A stretch of 64,000 nt of DNA from Klebsiella variicola (GTDB lineage: Bacteria > Pseudomonadota > Gammaproteobacteria > Enterobacterales > Enterobacteriaceae): positions 682,001 to 746,000 of the forward strand of contig NZ_CP010523.2 in NCBI RefSeq assembly GCF_000828055.2, read 5' to 3'. A program made the translations under genes and the position numbers. The notes beneath the pieces are model-generated. The model did no database searches. It was not told the origin of the DNA and saw only the letters and a list, made by a program, of their open reading frames with translations. Positions 41,398 to 51,729 of the stretch are shown piece after piece. The stretch's first letter is position 1. Every line of letters begins with the position of its first letter.

Positions 41398-42053
41398 GCG
41401 TCACCCAGGGTATAGCCGATGCCGTGGACAGTGCGGATAAATCCGCTACCGAGTTTGCGGCGCAGATGATGGACGTGAACTTCCACGGCGTTGCTGGAGA
41501 CCTCGTCGTCCCAGGTGTAGAGCTTTTCTTCGATAAGCTTGCGCGGCAGTACGCGACCAGCGTTACGCAGCAGCAGTTCCAGCAGGGCGAACTCTTTCGG
41601 CTTTAGCACCAGGCTCTCGCCGTCGAGGCTGGCGGTTAAGCGGTTCGGGTCGAGGCTCACCTTGCCGTGGCGCAGCTCGCTGCTGCTCTGGCCGTGCGCG
41701 CGACGGATCAACGCTTCGAGGCGCGCCGCCACTTCAATCAGGGCGAAAGGCTTGCACAGATAGTCATCGGCGCCGAGCCGTAGCCCCTCCACTCGCTGGC
41801 TGAGCGCATCGCGGGCGGTAAGGATCAGCACTGGCTCATGGCGGCCCTTGTCCCGCCATTCGCGCAGAATATCGAGGCCATCGATGCCGGGGAGGGTGAG
41901 ATCCAGGATTGCGGCGTCGTAGGGGGCGCTATATAAGGCATTTTTGCCCTCCAGCCCGGCGGTAAACCAGTCAATGCTGAAGCCCATTTTGCTCAGCCCG
42001 GCTTTGATGCCGTCGCCGATCAGCTTGTCATCTTCCACCAGTAATATGCGCAT
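41394..42053 (-). CDS. qseB: Response regulator QseB
   Basis: 219 residues, OmpR/PhoB type. The receiver domain has the acidic pair EDD near 7-9, the phosphorylated Asp51 in [10 protein letters not shown] and Lys in LCKPF near 102. The C-terminal winged helix includes [15 protein letters not shown] near 190. It is co-transcribed with qseC and divergent from ygiW, with a PmrA/QseB-type box in between. Confidence 0.97.
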   Translation of the reverse strand: MRILLVEDDKLIGDGIKAGLSKMGFSIDWFTAGLEGKNALYSAPYDAAILDLTLPGIDGLDILREWRDKGRHEPVLILTARDALSQRVEGLRLGADDYLCKPFALIEVAARLEALIRRAHGQSSSELRHGKVSLDPNRLTASLDGESLVLKPKEFALLELLLRNAGRVLPRKLIEEKLYTWDDEVSSNAVEVHVHHLRRKLGSGFIRTVHGIGYTLGDA

Positions 42054-42136
42054 GTTTCCCTCCGACGATCCTGTTTCTTTGCGCAGTAAACCGCGTTGAA
42101 GCGGGTGATGTACAGCATTAAAATTTCTTTTTTCCG

Positions 42137-42153
42137 CTTAAGAAGTCGTTAAG
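42137..42153. promoter_or_regulatory. QseB/PmrA-type direct-repeat box
   Basis: CTTAAG-N5-GTTAAG fits the PmrA consensus (two TTAA half-sites with five bases between) with one mismatch. It lies between divergent qseB and ygiW, suited to autoregulation and control of ygiW by QseB or PmrA. Confidence 0.65.
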
Positions 42154-42202
42154 TTTTGTCGGGCGTAATAGGAGCCATATCAACACGAAGGGAGAACACA
42201 TC

Positions 42203-42610
42203 ATGAAGAAAATTGCTGCGATGACCGCGATCGTTGCCCTGGTTTCCATGCCGGTGCTGGCTGCCGAACAGGGCGGGTTTACCGGTCCTTCTTCGACCAC
42301 GCAGGTCAGTTCCACAGCGCAGGCTGGCGGATTCACCGGCCCGAGCGGCGCGGTGACCACCGTCGCCAATGCCAAATCGCTGCGGGACGATACCTGGGTG
42401 ACCCTGCGCGGCAAGATAACCGAGCGCATTTCTGACGATCTGTATAAATTCCAGGATGCTTCCGGGGTGATCAATGTCGATATCGACCACAAGCGCTGGA
42501 ACGGCGTGACCGTCGGCCCGCAGGACACAGTAGAAATTCAGGGGGAAGTCGATAAGGACTGGAACTCAGTAGAAATCGACGTTAAACAGATCCGTAAAAT
42601 CGCGCCATAA
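42203..42610 (+). CDS. ygiW: Periplasmic OB-fold stress protein YgiW (VisP)
   Basis: 135 residues. The signal peptide MKKIAAMTAIVALVSMPVLA is followed by a BOF-type OB-fold domain with DDTWVTLRGKI, NVDIDHKRWNGVTV and EIQGEVDKDWNSVEIDV, nearly identical to E. coli. A duplicated GGFTGPS motif lies just after cleavage. The Salmonella homologue VisP binds peptidoglycan and affects virulence and LPS changes. Regulation by QseBC fits its divergent location. Confidence 0.96.
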   Translation: MKKIAAMTAIVALVSMPVLAAEQGGFTGPSSTTQVSSTAQAGGFTGPSGAVTTVANAKSLRDDTWVTLRGKITERISDDLYKFQDASGVINVDIDHKRWNGVTVGPQDTVEIQGEVDKDWNSVEIDVKQIRKIAP

Positions 42611-42687
42611 GTCTTCGTCAGATAAGCGCAAGATCGGTCAGGCATCGCGATCCTCGCTCTGTCAGAGTATGTCGCGAGGAGGAGACG

Positions 42688-43557
42688 ATGAACGATATTA
42701 AGGCCAGCCCGGCGTATGTCGGGCGCTTCCAGCGTGTCTGTAGGTACATTGCGCGCCATCTTGATGAGCCGCTGTCGCTGGAGGCGCTGAGCGCGATAGC
42801 GCACAGTTCGCCTTACCATTTTCACCGGCAATTTAGCGCTTATACCGGCATTCCATTGTACCGGTATATTCAGTGGTTGCGTCTGCGACGCGCCTGTTGG
42901 CGCCTGGCGTTCAACCCCCGCGATAAAGTCATCGATATTGCCCTTGATGCCGGATTTCAGAATGCGGAGTCGTTCAGTCGTGCCTTCCGTACCGCGTTTG
43001 ACCAAAGCCCGACCCAATTCCGTCAGCAACCGGACTGGGCCGAGTGGCATCGACGCGTACCGAAACATACGCTACAGGAGCAAACGTCGATGGACGTCAA
43101 TATCATTTCCTTCCCCACCACCCGGATAGCCGTACTGCAACATCGCGGCAGCCCGGACCTTGTCAACACCACCGCCGCGCGTTTTATCGCCTGGCGTAAG
43201 ACGAGCGGATTATCGCCCGTCGCCACCAGCGATACCTGGGGTATCGCCTGGGACGATCCGCAGACCACCCCGCAGGAGGCATTTCGTTTTGATATCTGCG
43301 GTACGGTCGCTGGGCCGGTCGGTGAAAACGCCTTTGGCGTGATTAACGGCGAAATCCCCGGCGGACGCTGCGCCGTCGTGCGCCATCACGGCTCGCTGGA
43401 CACGCTGGCGAACAGCGTTTGGTTTCTCTATCGCGACTGGTTACCCGCGTCAGGCGAGACGTTACGGGATTTTCCGGTGTACTTCCGTTACCTCAATTTT
43501 GTCCATGAGGTGGCTGAGCATGAACTGCAAACCGATATTTATCTGCCGCTGGCCTGA
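42688..43557 (+). CDS. AraC-family regulator with GyrI-like domain
   Basis: 289 residues with a strong GAGGAGGAGACG site. The N-terminal AraC/XylS double HTH spans about 12-112 (SLEALSAIAHSSPYHFHRQF, then IDIALDAGFQNAESFSRAFR). The C-terminal 155 residues form a GyrI-like small-molecule-binding domain (DVNIISFPTTRIAVLQHRG to DIYLPLA). E. coli YgiV at the same locus is only the second domain, so this looks like the full-length ancestor. By analogy with SoxS/Rob-like and GyrI fusions it may sense an amphipathic toxin. Targets are unknown. Confidence 0.9.
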   Translation: MNDIKASPAYVGRFQRVCRYIARHLDEPLSLEALSAIAHSSPYHFHRQFSAYTGIPLYRYIQWLRLRRACWRLAFNPRDKVIDIALDAGFQNAESFSRAFRTAFDQSPTQFRQQPDWAEWHRRVPKHTLQEQTSMDVNIISFPTTRIAVLQHRGSPDLVNTTAARFIAWRKTSGLSPVATSDTWGIAWDDPQTTPQEAFRFDICGTVAGPVGENAFGVINGEIPGGRCAVVRHHGSLDTLANSVWFLYRDWLPASGETLRDFPVYFRYLNFVHEVAEHELQTDIYLPLA

Positions 43558-43579
43558 TTAAGCGTGACGGAATCCTCAG

Positions 43580-43616
43580 CCGATCTCACGGCCTGTGACT
43601 CAGGGCGTGAGATCGG
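43580..43616 (+). terminator. Hairpin between the AraC gene and parC
   Basis: CCGATCTCACG (43580-43590) pairs exactly with 43606-43616. It is followed by TATTAT at 43618-43623, which could be the -10 of parC, so the hairpin may end one unit and border the next promoter. Confidence 0.5.
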
Positions 43617-43678
43617 GTATTATCGCGGGTAGTTTTGCCGTCCGAACGGTCGGTACCCAGATTGAGGATCCACGATTA

Positions 43679-45937
43679 ATGAGCGATATGGCAGAGCGCC
43701 TTGCGCTGCATGAATTTACGGAAAATGCTTACCTGAACTACTCCATGTACGTGATCATGGACAGGGCATTACCGTTTATTGGCGATGGCTTAAAACCGGT
43801 CCAGCGTCGCATCGTCTACGCGATGTCCGAGCTGGGGCTGAACGCCAGCGCGAAATTCAAAAAGTCCGCCCGCACCGTCGGCGACGTGTTGGGTAAATAT
43901 CACCCGCACGGCGACAGCGCCTGCTATGAAGCGATGGTGCTGATGGCGCAGCCGTTCTCTTACCGTTACCCGCTGGTAGACGGGCAGGGAAACTGGGGTG
44001 CGCCGGACGATCCGAAATCCTTCGCCGCCATGCGTTACACCGAGTCCCGCCTGTCGAAGTATGCTGAACTGCTGCTCAGCGAGCTGGGACAGGGAACGGT
44101 CGACTGGGTACCAAACTTTGACGGGACGCTGCAGGAGCCGAAAATGCTGCCTGCGCGTCTACCGAACATCCTGCTTAATGGCACCACCGGCATCGCGGTG
44201 GGTATGGCCACTGATATTCCGCCGCACAACCTGCGTGAAGTGGCCAAAGCGGCTATTACCCTGATTGAGCAGCCGAAAACGACTCTCGACGAACTGCTGG
44301 ATATCGTGCAGGGGCCGGATTTCCCGACCGAGGCGGAGATCATCACCTCGCGGGCGGAAATTCGCAAAATCTACCAGAACGGACGCGGCTCAGTGCGCAT
44401 GCGCGCGGTGTGGAGCAAAGAGGACGGCGCGGTGGTGATTAGCGCGCTGCCGCACCAGGTTTCCGGCGCCAAAGTGCTGGAGCAGATTGCGGCGCAGATG
44501 CGCAATAAAAAGCTGCCGATGGTTGACGATCTGCGCGACGAATCGGACCACGAAAACCCGACCCGTCTGGTGATCGTCCCGCGCTCCAACCGGGTGGATA
44601 TGGAACAGGTGATGAACCACCTGTTTGCTACTACCGATCTGGAAAAAAGCTACCGCATCAACCTCAATATGATCGGCCTCGACGGACGCCCGGCGGTGAA
44701 AAACCTGCTGGAGATCCTCAGCGAGTGGCTGGTGTTCCGTCGCGATACCGTGCGTCGCCGTCTGAACCATCGGTTAGAGAAAGTGCTTAAGCGCCTGCAT
44801 ATCCTTGAAGGTTTGCTGGTGGCGTTTCTCAATATCGATGAAGTGATCGAGATCATCCGCACCGAAGATGAACCGAAGCCAGCCCTGATGTCGCGCTTTG
44901 GCATCAGCGAAACCCAGGCGGAAGCGATTCTGGAATTAAAACTGCGCCACCTCGCCAAACTGGAAGAGATGAAGATCCGCGGCGAGCAGGACGAGCTGGA
45001 AAAAGAGCGCGACCAGCTGCAGGCGATTCTGGCTTCTGAGCGTAAAATGAACAACCTGCTGAAAAAAGAGCTGCAGGCTGATGCCGATGCTTTCGGTGAC
45101 GAACGCCGCTCGCCGCTTCACGAACGTGAAGAAGCGAAAGCGATGAGCGAGCATGATATGCAGCCGTCTGAGCCAGTGACTATCGTTCTGTCGCAGATGG
45201 GCTGGGTGCGGAGCGCCAAAGGGCACGACATCGACGCTCAGGGCTTGAGCTATAAAGCGGGCGACAGCTGGAAGGCCTCGGCGAAAGGCAAGAGCAACCA
45301 GCCGGTGGTGTTTATCGATACCACCGGGCGCAGCTATGCCATCGATCCGATTACCCTGCCTTCCGCGCGTGGCCAGGGCGAGCCGCTTACCGGTAAGCTG
45401 ACTCTGCCGCCGGGGGCGACCGTGGAACATATGCTGATGGAAAGCGACGATCGTAAGCTGCTGATGGCTTCCGACGCGGGCTACGGTTTTGTCTGCACCT
45501 TCAACGATCTGGTGGCGCGCAACCGTGCCGGTAAAGCGCTGATCACCCTGCCTGACAACGCGCACGTGATGCCGCCGCTGGTGATTGAGGACGAGTCCGA
45601 TATGCTGCTGGCCATCACGGCAGCCGGACGGATGCTGATGTTCCCGGTGAGCGATCTACCGCAGCTGTCGAAAGGCAAGGGCAACAAAATTATCAGCATT
45701 CCTGCGGCGGAAGCCGCCGCCGGGCAGGATGGCCTGGCGCATCTGTTTATCCTGCCACCGCAGAGCACGCTCACCATCCATGTTGGCAAACGGAAAATCA
45801 AACTGCGTCCGGAAGAGCTGCAAAAAGTCACCGGCGAGCGTGGTCGCCGCGGTTCGCTGATGCGCGGGCTGCAGAAGATCGACCGTGTTGAAATCGACTC
45901 GCCGCGCCGCGCCGCGGCAGGCGATAGTGAAGAGTAA
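43679..45937 (+). CDS. parC: DNA topoisomerase IV subunit A
   Basis: 752 residues from [13 protein letters not shown], as in E. coli; an in-frame start 28 codons earlier lies across the promoter and hairpin. It is the DNA-cleaving subunit. The catalytic Tyr is in [10 protein letters not shown] near 120. The quinolone-resistance region reads [10 protein letters not shown], with Ser80 and Glu84 unchanged. The C-terminal beta-pinwheel begins near 500. An unusual feature is only its distance from parE, as in E. coli. Confidence 0.98.
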   Translation: MSDMAERLALHEFTENAYLNYSMYVIMDRALPFIGDGLKPVQRRIVYAMSELGLNASAKFKKSARTVGDVLGKYHPHGDSACYEAMVLMAQPFSYRYPLVDGQGNWGAPDDPKSFAAMRYTESRLSKYAELLLSELGQGTVDWVPNFDGTLQEPKMLPARLPNILLNGTTGIAVGMATDIPPHNLREVAKAAITLIEQPKTTLDELLDIVQGPDFPTEAEIITSRAEIRKIYQNGRGSVRMRAVWSKEDGAVVISALPHQVSGAKVLEQIAAQMRNKKLPMVDDLRDESDHENPTRLVIVPRSNRVDMEQVMNHLFATTDLEKSYRINLNMIGLDGRPAVKNLLEILSEWLVFRRDTVRRRLNHRLEKVLKRLHILEGLLVAFLNIDEVIEIIRTEDEPKPALMSRFGISETQAEAILELKLRHLAKLEEMKIRGEQDELEKERDQLQAILASERKMNNLLKKELQADADAFGDERRSPLHEREEAKAMSEHDMQPSEPVTIVLSQMGWVRSAKGHDIDAQGLSYKAGDSWKASAKGKSNQPVVFIDTTGRSYAIDPITLPSARGQGEPLTGKLTLPPGATVEHMLMESDDRKLLMASDAGYGFVCTFNDLVARNRAGKALITLPDNAHVMPPLVIEDESDMLLAITAAGRMLMFPVSDLPQLSKGKGNKIISIPAAEAAAGQDGLAHLFILPPQSTLTIHVGKRKIKLRPEELQKVTGERGRRGSLMRGLQKIDRVEIDSPRRAAAGDSEE

Positions 45938-45943
45938 ACGCCA

Positions 45944-45968
45944 CTCCTCCCGTCTTTGACGGGAGGAG
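45944..45968 (+). terminator. Hairpin after parC
   Basis: CTCCTCCCGTC pairs exactly with 45958-45968 around TTT, six bases past the stop. No U-run follows, so termination is uncertain and read-through to plsC is possible. Confidence 0.5.
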
Positions 45969-46128
45969 GCGAAAAAATGCCGCAAAATCGTTGTTTATTC
46001 AGGCGTTGCGATTAACAATGTCCATCACCAGGGACCCAGGAAGAACGGTCCCGGCCTGCGCAGAACTGATGAGCCTGCCTTCTGTCAGCAGCGAATAATT
46101 CTAAGCGGTTTGGGTTTTAGAGGTAGCT

Positions 46129-46866
46129 ATGCTATTCATTTTTCGAGTAATTTTCGTGGTCATTTATTGCATCGTGGTGTGCATACTTGGCTGTCTGTAC
46201 TGCTTGTTCAGCCCGCGTAATCCAAAACATGTTGCCACTTTCGGCCATCTGTTTGGCCGCTTATCTCCGGTATTTGGCCTGAAGGTGGAACTGCGCAAAC
46301 CTGCTGATGCGGAAAGCTATGGCAACGCGATCTACATCGCTAACCACCAGAACAACTATGATATGGTGACGGCGTCGAACATCGTGCAGCCGCCGACGGT
46401 CACCGTAGGTAAAAAAAGCCTGCTGTGGATCCCGTTCTTTGGCCAGCTCTACTGGCTGACGGGCAACCTGCTGATTGACCGTAATAACCGAACCAAAGCG
46501 CATGGCACCATTGCTGAAGTGGTGAATGCCTTTAAAAAGCGTAAAATTTCGTTCTGGATGTTCCCGGAAGGGACCCGCAGTCGCGGCCGCGGCCTGCTGC
46601 CTTTTAAAACCGGCGCCTTTCACGCGGCGATCGCCGCCGGAGTGCCGATTATTCCGGTGTGCGTGTCCAACACATCGAACAAAATTAAGCTCAACCGCTG
46701 GAACAACGGTCTGGTGATTGTTGAGATGCTGCCGCCGGTGGATACCAGCCAGTTCGGTAAAGACAACGTGCGCGCGCTGGCGACGCATTGCCGCGAGCTG
46801 ATGGCCGCCAAAATTGCTGAGCTGGACAACGAAGTGGCCGCGCGCGAAGCGGCTAAAAAGTCATAA
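46129..46866 (+). CDS. plsC: 1-acyl-sn-glycerol-3-phosphate acyltransferase
   Basis: 245 residues, the E. coli length. It makes phosphatidic acid from lysophosphatidic acid at the inner membrane. An N-terminal hydrophobic segment (FIFRVIFVVIYCIVVCILG) anchors it. The acyltransferase signatures are NHQNNYD near 72 (HX4D) and FPEGTRSRG near 144. AGAGG lies just before the start. With plsY in the same window, two of the three first steps of phospholipid synthesis are here. Confidence 0.98.
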   Translation: MLFIFRVIFVVIYCIVVCILGCLYCLFSPRNPKHVATFGHLFGRLSPVFGLKVELRKPADAESYGNAIYIANHQNNYDMVTASNIVQPPTVTVGKKSLLWIPFFGQLYWLTGNLLIDRNNRTKAHGTIAEVVNAFKKRKISFWMFPEGTRSRGRGLLPFKTGAFHAAIAAGVPIIPVCVSNTSNKIKLNRWNNGLVIVEMLPPVDTSQFGKDNVRALATHCRELMAAKIAELDNEVAAREAAKKS

Positions 46867-46949
46867 GACAGGAAACGCCGCCAACGCGCGCGTATTGCTG
46901 GCGGGAAACGAATTCCCTTTTTCATTTGTCAGTATGTCATGGAGTTAAT

Positions 46950-48362
46950 ATGTCACTCAGTCGGCGTCAGTTTATTAAGGCTTCCGGCGTAGCGCTGTGC
47001 GCTGGCGCCGCGCCGCTGAAAGCCCATGCCGCCGGCCAGCAGCTTGCGCTGCCGGTTCCGCCGCTGCTGGAATCGCGTCGCGGTCAGCCGCTGTTTCTGA
47101 CGCTGCAGCGTTCGCACTGGTCGTTTACGCCAGGCACTCGCGCCCCCGTCTGGGGGATCAATGGCCGCTACATGGGGCCGACGATCCGCGTCTGGAGCGG
47201 GGACGACGTCAAGCTTATCTACAGCAACCGTCTGACTGAGAATGTCGCGATGACCATCCGCGGTCTGCAGGTGCCTGGCCCGCTGATCGGCGGCGCGGCG
47301 CGTATGATGTCGCCGAACGCCGACTGGGCGCCGGTGCTGCCTATCCGCCAGAGCGCTGCCACCTTGTGGTATCAGGCCAACACGCCGAACCGGATGGCGA
47401 AGCAGGTATACAACGGCCTGGCCGGCATGTGGCTGGTGGAAGATGAGGTCAGCAAGAACCTGCCAATCCCTAACCACTACGGCGTTGATGACTTCCCGGT
47501 GATTATTCAGGACAAGCGGCTGGATAACTTCGGCACGCCGGAATATAGCGAACCGGGGAGCGGCGGCTTCGTTGGCGATACGCTGCTGGTTAACGGCGTG
47601 CAGAGCCCCTATGTCGAAGTGTCGCGCGGCTGGGTGCGCCTGCGCCTGCTGAACGCCTCCAACTCCCGGCGCTATCAGCTGCAGATGAGCGATGGCCGAC
47701 TGCTGCATGTGATTTCCGGGGATCAGGGGTTCCTGCCGGCGCCGGTCTCGCTCAAGCAGCTGTCGCTGGGGCCGGGGGAACGGCGTGAAATTCTGGTCGA
47801 TATGACCAACGGCGATGAAGTGTCCATTACCTGCGGAGAAGCGGCGAGTATTGTCGACCGTATCCGCGGCTTTTTTGAACCGTCAAGCATCCTGGTCTCC
47901 ACGCTGGTGTTGACCCTGCGGCCGACCGGGCTGCTGCCGCTGGTCACCGACAGTCTGCCGGTGCGTCTGCTGCCGACCGAACTGCTCTCCGGCACGCCGA
48001 TCCGCAGCCGGGATATCACCCTTGGCGACGATCCGGGCATCAACGGCCAGCTGTGGGATCCGCAGCGTATCGATATCACGGCGCAACAGGGGACCTGGGA
48101 GCGCTGGACGGTGCGCGCCGACCGCCCGCAGTCGTTCCATATTGAAGGGGTGATGTTCCAGATCCGTAACGTCAACGGCTCGTCGCCCTTCCCGGAAGAT
48201 CGCGGCTGGAAGGACACCGTGTGGGTCGACGGGCAGGTTGAACTGCTGGTCTACTATGCTCAGCCGTCGTGGCCGCACTTCCCGTTCCAGTATCTGAGCC
48301 AGACGCTGGAGCTTGCCGACCGCGGCTCGATCGGCCAGATGCTGGTGAATCCCGCGCCGTAA
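46950..48362 (+). CDS. ftsP: Cell division protein FtsP (SufI)
   Basis: 470 residues from the ATG with GGAG five bases upstream. The twin-arginine signal SRRQFIKASGVAL shows Tat export to the periplasm. The mature part has the three-cupredoxin fold of multicopper oxidases (GPTIRVWSGDDVKL near 82), but the usual Cys-His copper ligands at the C-terminus are absent, as in E. coli FtsP. It stabilises the divisome under stress. It follows plsC as in E. coli. Confidence 0.97.
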   Translation: MSLSRRQFIKASGVALCAGAAPLKAHAAGQQLALPVPPLLESRRGQPLFLTLQRSHWSFTPGTRAPVWGINGRYMGPTIRVWSGDDVKLIYSNRLTENVAMTIRGLQVPGPLIGGAARMMSPNADWAPVLPIRQSAATLWYQANTPNRMAKQVYNGLAGMWLVEDEVSKNLPIPNHYGVDDFPVIIQDKRLDNFGTPEYSEPGSGGFVGDTLLVNGVQSPYVEVSRGWVRLRLLNASNSRRYQLQMSDGRLLHVISGDQGFLPAPVSLKQLSLGPGERREILVDMTNGDEVSITCGEAASIVDRIRGFFEPSSILVSTLVLTLRPTGLLPLVTDSLPVRLLPTELLSGTPIRSRDITLGDDPGINGQLWDPQRIDITAQQGTWERWTVRADRPQSFHIEGVMFQIRNVNGSSPFPEDRGWKDTVWVDGQVELLVYYAQPSWPHFPFQYLSQTLELADRGSIGQMLVNPAP

Positions 48363-48485
48363 TCTCTTCAACCCTGGCCGGAACACGGTCAGGGTTTGAG
48401 AAAATCCTCCTTCATTTCCACTATCATTCCGGCTTATAATCCACGCCCTTTTGGTTATTTTTTTATCATTTCCCCCGGAAGCAAT

Positions 48486-50669
48486 ATGAGCGCAATATCC
48501 CTGATCCAACCGGATCGTGACCTTTTTTCCTGGCCGCAATACTGGGCTGCCTGTTTTGGCCCTGCGCCATTTTTACCGATGTCGCGTGAAGAGATGGACC
48601 AACTTGGCTGGGATAGCTGCGACATTATTCTGGTGACCGGCGACGCCTACGTCGACCACCCGAGCTTCGGGATGGCCATCTGCGGCCGTATGCTGGAAGC
48701 GCAGGGGTTCCGGGTGGGGATCATTTCCCAACCGGACTGGAACAGCAAAGACGACTTTATGCGCCTGGGTAAGCCGAACCTGTTCTTCGGCGTGACCGCG
48801 GGCAATATGGACTCGATGATCAACCGCTACACCGCCGACCGTAAGCTGCGCCATGACGATGCTTACACCGCCGGCAACGTGGCGGGTAAACGCCCGGACC
48901 GCGCCACCCTGGTCTACACCCAGCGCTGTAAAGAGGCGTGGAAAGACGTGCCGGTGATCCTTGGCGGCATCGAGGCCAGCCTGCGCCGTACCGCGCATTA
49001 TGATTACTGGTCCGATACCGTGCGCCGCTCGGTGCTGGTGGACTCCAAGGCCGATATGCTGATGTTCGGCAACGGCGAGCGTCCGCTGGTGGAAGTCGCG
49101 CATCGCCTGGCGATGGGCGAAACCATCGACCAGATCCGCGATGTGCGCAATACCGCGATCATGGTGAAAGAGGCGCTGCCGGGCTGGAGCGGCGTCGATT
49201 CCACCCGCCTGGATACGCCTGGCAAAATTGACCCGATCCCGCATCCGTACGGTGAGGATCTGCCGTGTGCCGATAACAAGCCGGTTGCGCCGAAAAAGCA
49301 GGAAGCCAAAAGCATCACCGTGCAGCCGCCGCGGCCCAAACCGTGGGAAAAGACCTATGTGCTGCTGCCTTCCTTCGAGAAGGTGAAAGGCGATAAGGTC
49401 CTGTACGCTCACGCTTCGCGTATTCTGCACCATGAAACCAACCCCGGCTGCGCCCGGGCGCTGATGCAAAAGCATGGCGAACGCTATATCTGGATCAACC
49501 CGCCGGCAATCCCGCTCTCGACTGAAGAGATGGACAGCGTCTTCGCGCTGCCTTACAAGCGTGTGCCGCATCCTGCTTACGGCGACGCGCGTATCCCGGC
49601 GTATGAGATGATCCGTTTCTCGATCAACATCATGCGCGGCTGCTTCGGCGGCTGTTCGTTCTGCTCAATCACCGAGCACGAAGGGCGCATTATCCAGAGC
49701 CGTTCAGAAGATTCGATCATTAATGAAATCGAAGCCATTCGCGACACGGTGCCCGGCTTTACCGGGGTGATCTCCGATCTCGGCGGACCAACGGCCAACA
49801 TGTATATGCTGCGCTGCAAATCGCCACGCGCCGAGCAGACCTGCCGCCGTCTCTCCTGCGTCTACCCGGATATCTGCCCGCACATGGATACCAACCATGA
49901 GCCGACGATCAATCTTTACCGTCGCGCCCGTGAGCTGAAGGGCATTAAGAAGATCCTCATTGCCTCTGGCGTACGCTATGACATCGCCGTCGAAGATCCG
50001 CGCTATATCAAAGAGCTGGCGACCCACCACGTCGGCGGCTATCTGAAGATCGCCCCGGAGCATACCGAAGAGGGGCCGCTGTCGAAGATGATGAAGCCGG
50101 GGATGGGCAGCTACGACCGCTTTAAAGAATTGTTTGATACCTATTCGAAGCAGGCGGGTAAAGAACAGTATCTGATCCCGTACTTTATCTCCGCTCACCC
50201 GGGGACCCGCGATGAAGATATGGTGAACCTGGCGCTGTGGCTGAAGAAACATCGCTTCCGTCTCGACCAGGTGCAGAACTTCTATCCGTCGCCGCTGGCG
50301 AACTCGACCACTATGTATTACACCGGCAAGAACCCGCTGGGCAAGATTGGCTATAAGAGCGAAGAGGTGGTGGTGCCGAAGGGCGATAAACAGCGCCGTC
50401 TGCATAAAGCGCTGCTGCGCTATCACGATCCGGCAAACTGGCCGCTGATCCGTCAGGCGCTGGAGGCGATGGGTAAAAAGCACCTGATTGGCTCACGCCG
50501 CGACTGCCTGGTGCCTGCCCCGACGCTGGATGAGATGCGCGAAGCGCGTCGCCAGAACCGCCATACCCGTCCGGCGCTGACCAAGCACACGCCGATTGTA
50601 CATCAGCGTTCTAACGGTGAAACGACGGCGAAAAAACCGGTCAAACGCGGTAAAGTCGCCGGGCGTTAA
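48486..50669 (+). CDS. ygiQ: Radical SAM protein YgiQ
   Basis: 727 residues from [16 protein letters not shown]; an upstream in-frame start lacks homology. The N-terminal UPF0313 domain precedes a radical SAM core with the [4Fe-4S] motif CFGGCSFC near residue 385 and an Elp3/MiaB-like barrel. The C-terminus is basic ([12 protein letters not shown]). The reaction is unknown; in E. coli, ygiQ interrupted forms have been reported, whereas this copy is full length. It ends with a strong terminator. Confidence 0.95.
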   Translation: MSAISLIQPDRDLFSWPQYWAACFGPAPFLPMSREEMDQLGWDSCDIILVTGDAYVDHPSFGMAICGRMLEAQGFRVGIISQPDWNSKDDFMRLGKPNLFFGVTAGNMDSMINRYTADRKLRHDDAYTAGNVAGKRPDRATLVYTQRCKEAWKDVPVILGGIEASLRRTAHYDYWSDTVRRSVLVDSKADMLMFGNGERPLVEVAHRLAMGETIDQIRDVRNTAIMVKEALPGWSGVDSTRLDTPGKIDPIPHPYGEDLPCADNKPVAPKKQEAKSITVQPPRPKPWEKTYVLLPSFEKVKGDKVLYAHASRILHHETNPGCARALMQKHGERYIWINPPAIPLSTEEMDSVFALPYKRVPHPAYGDARIPAYEMIRFSINIMRGCFGGCSFCSITEHEGRIIQSRSEDSIINEIEAIRDTVPGFTGVISDLGGPTANMYMLRCKSPRAEQTCRRLSCVYPDICPHMDTNHEPTINLYRRARELKGIKKILIASGVRYDIAVEDPRYIKELATHHVGGYLKIAPEHTEEGPLSKMMKPGMGSYDRFKELFDTYSKQAGKEQYLIPYFISAHPGTRDEDMVNLALWLKKHRFRLDQVQNFYPSPLANSTTMYYTGKNPLGKIGYKSEEVVVPKGDKQRRLHKALLRYHDPANWPLIRQALEAMGKKHLIGSRRDCLVPAPTLDEMREARRQNRHTRPALTKHTPIVHQRSNGETTAKKPVKRGKVAGR

Positions 50670-50716
50670 GCCTGATGTTGTGCCCGGTAGCGCTTTGCTG
50701 ACCGGGCCAGTTAGAG

Positions 50717-50750
50717 AGCCGGATAGGCGTCAGCGCTATCCGGCTTTTTT
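50717..50750 (+). terminator. Terminator of ygiQ
   Basis: AGCCGGATAG pairs with its complement around nine bases and is followed by a T-run. It also faces the end of dkgA. Confidence 0.9.
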
Positions 50751-50755
50751 ATATG

Positions 50756-51583
50756 TTAGCCGCCAAACTGATCCGGATCGGGCCCTAAACGCTTGCCCTG
50801 GTCCAGCTTCGCGATTTCGCTGAGTTCGTCTTTGTCGAGACGGAAATCCCAGACGTTAAAGTTTTCCGCGATACGCGACGGCGTCACTGATTTCGGGATC
50901 ACCACCAGACCGCTATCAAGATGCCAGCGGATGACGATTTGCGCCGGCGTTTTGCCGTACTTATCGGCGAGCTGGTGGATGACTTTCTGATCGAACACCC
51001 CTTTACCGCCCTGGGCCAGCGGGCTCCAGGATTCGGTCTGGATCTTGTGGGTGGCGTTCCAGGCATGCAGCTGACGCTGCTGCAGCAGCGGATGGAGCTC
51101 AATCTGGTTGATCACCGGTGCGACGCCGGTTTCATCAATCAGCTTCTGCAGATGCGGGACCTGGAAATTACACACGCCGATGCTTTTCGCCAGCCCCTGC
51201 TGCTGCAGCTCGATCAGCGCCTGCCAGGCTTCGACGTAATGGCCGATCGCCGGCACCGGCCAGTGGATTAAGTAGAGATCCACATAGTCGAGCTTCAGCT
51301 TGCTGAGGCTCTCTTTCAGCGCCTCGTGCGGCCGTTTTTGATCGTCGTTCCACAGCTTGGTGGTGATGAACAGCTCATCGCGATTGACGCCTGCGCTGTG
51401 CAGCGCGTTGCCGACGCCGGCCTCATTTTGGTACGCGGCGGCGGTGTCAAAAGAGCGATAACCGACTTCCAGCGCCTTATGAATGGCGGAGACGACTTCC
51501 TCGTTGCCAGCTTTCCACACGCCGAGACCCAGCTGCGGCATCAGGTTGCCGTCGTGTAGTTTTATAACGGTTGGATGTGTCAT
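50756..51583 (-). CDS. dkgA: 2,5-diketo-D-gluconate / methylglyoxal reductase DkgA
   Basis: 275 residues, an aldo-keto reductase (AKR5C). The NADPH-dependent active site is visible: FDTAAAYQNE near 45 (Asp, Tyr), ITTKLW near 73 (Lys) and LYLIHWPVP near 103 (His). NADPH binding is marked by VIPKSVTPSRIAEN near 229. It reduces methylglyoxal, furfural and ketogluconates. It is downstream of yqhD on the same strand; in E. coli both are induced by aldehydes through YqhC. Confidence 0.97.
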   Translation of the reverse strand: MTHPTVIKLHDGNLMPQLGLGVWKAGNEEVVSAIHKALEVGYRSFDTAAAYQNEAGVGNALHSAGVNRDELFITTKLWNDDQKRPHEALKESLSKLKLDYVDLYLIHWPVPAIGHYVEAWQALIELQQQGLAKSIGVCNFQVPHLQKLIDETGVAPVINQIELHPLLQQRQLHAWNATHKIQTESWSPLAQGGKGVFDQKVIHQLADKYGKTPAQIVIRWHLDSGLVVIPKSVTPSRIAENFNVWDFRLDKDELSEIAKLDQGKRLGPDPDQFGG

Positions 51584-51668
51584 GCCTTCCTCCTGTTAAT
51601 GAACTCGGCGAGGCAGAATCCGCCGAGGGGTAGCATTAAGTCTGGACGAAATAGCTAAAAACGGTAGT

Positions 51669-51711
51669 AAAAACACCTCTCCCCGACGTTTGTTTAACGT
51701 AAGGAGAGGTG
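51669..51711 (-). terminator. Terminator of yqhD
   Basis: CACCTCTCC (51674-51682) pairs with 51703-51711, and on the minus strand TTTTT follows. It would separate yqhD from dkgA at least partly. Confidence 0.75.
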
Positions 51712-51729
51712 AATCAGGCGGGGGTTAAA

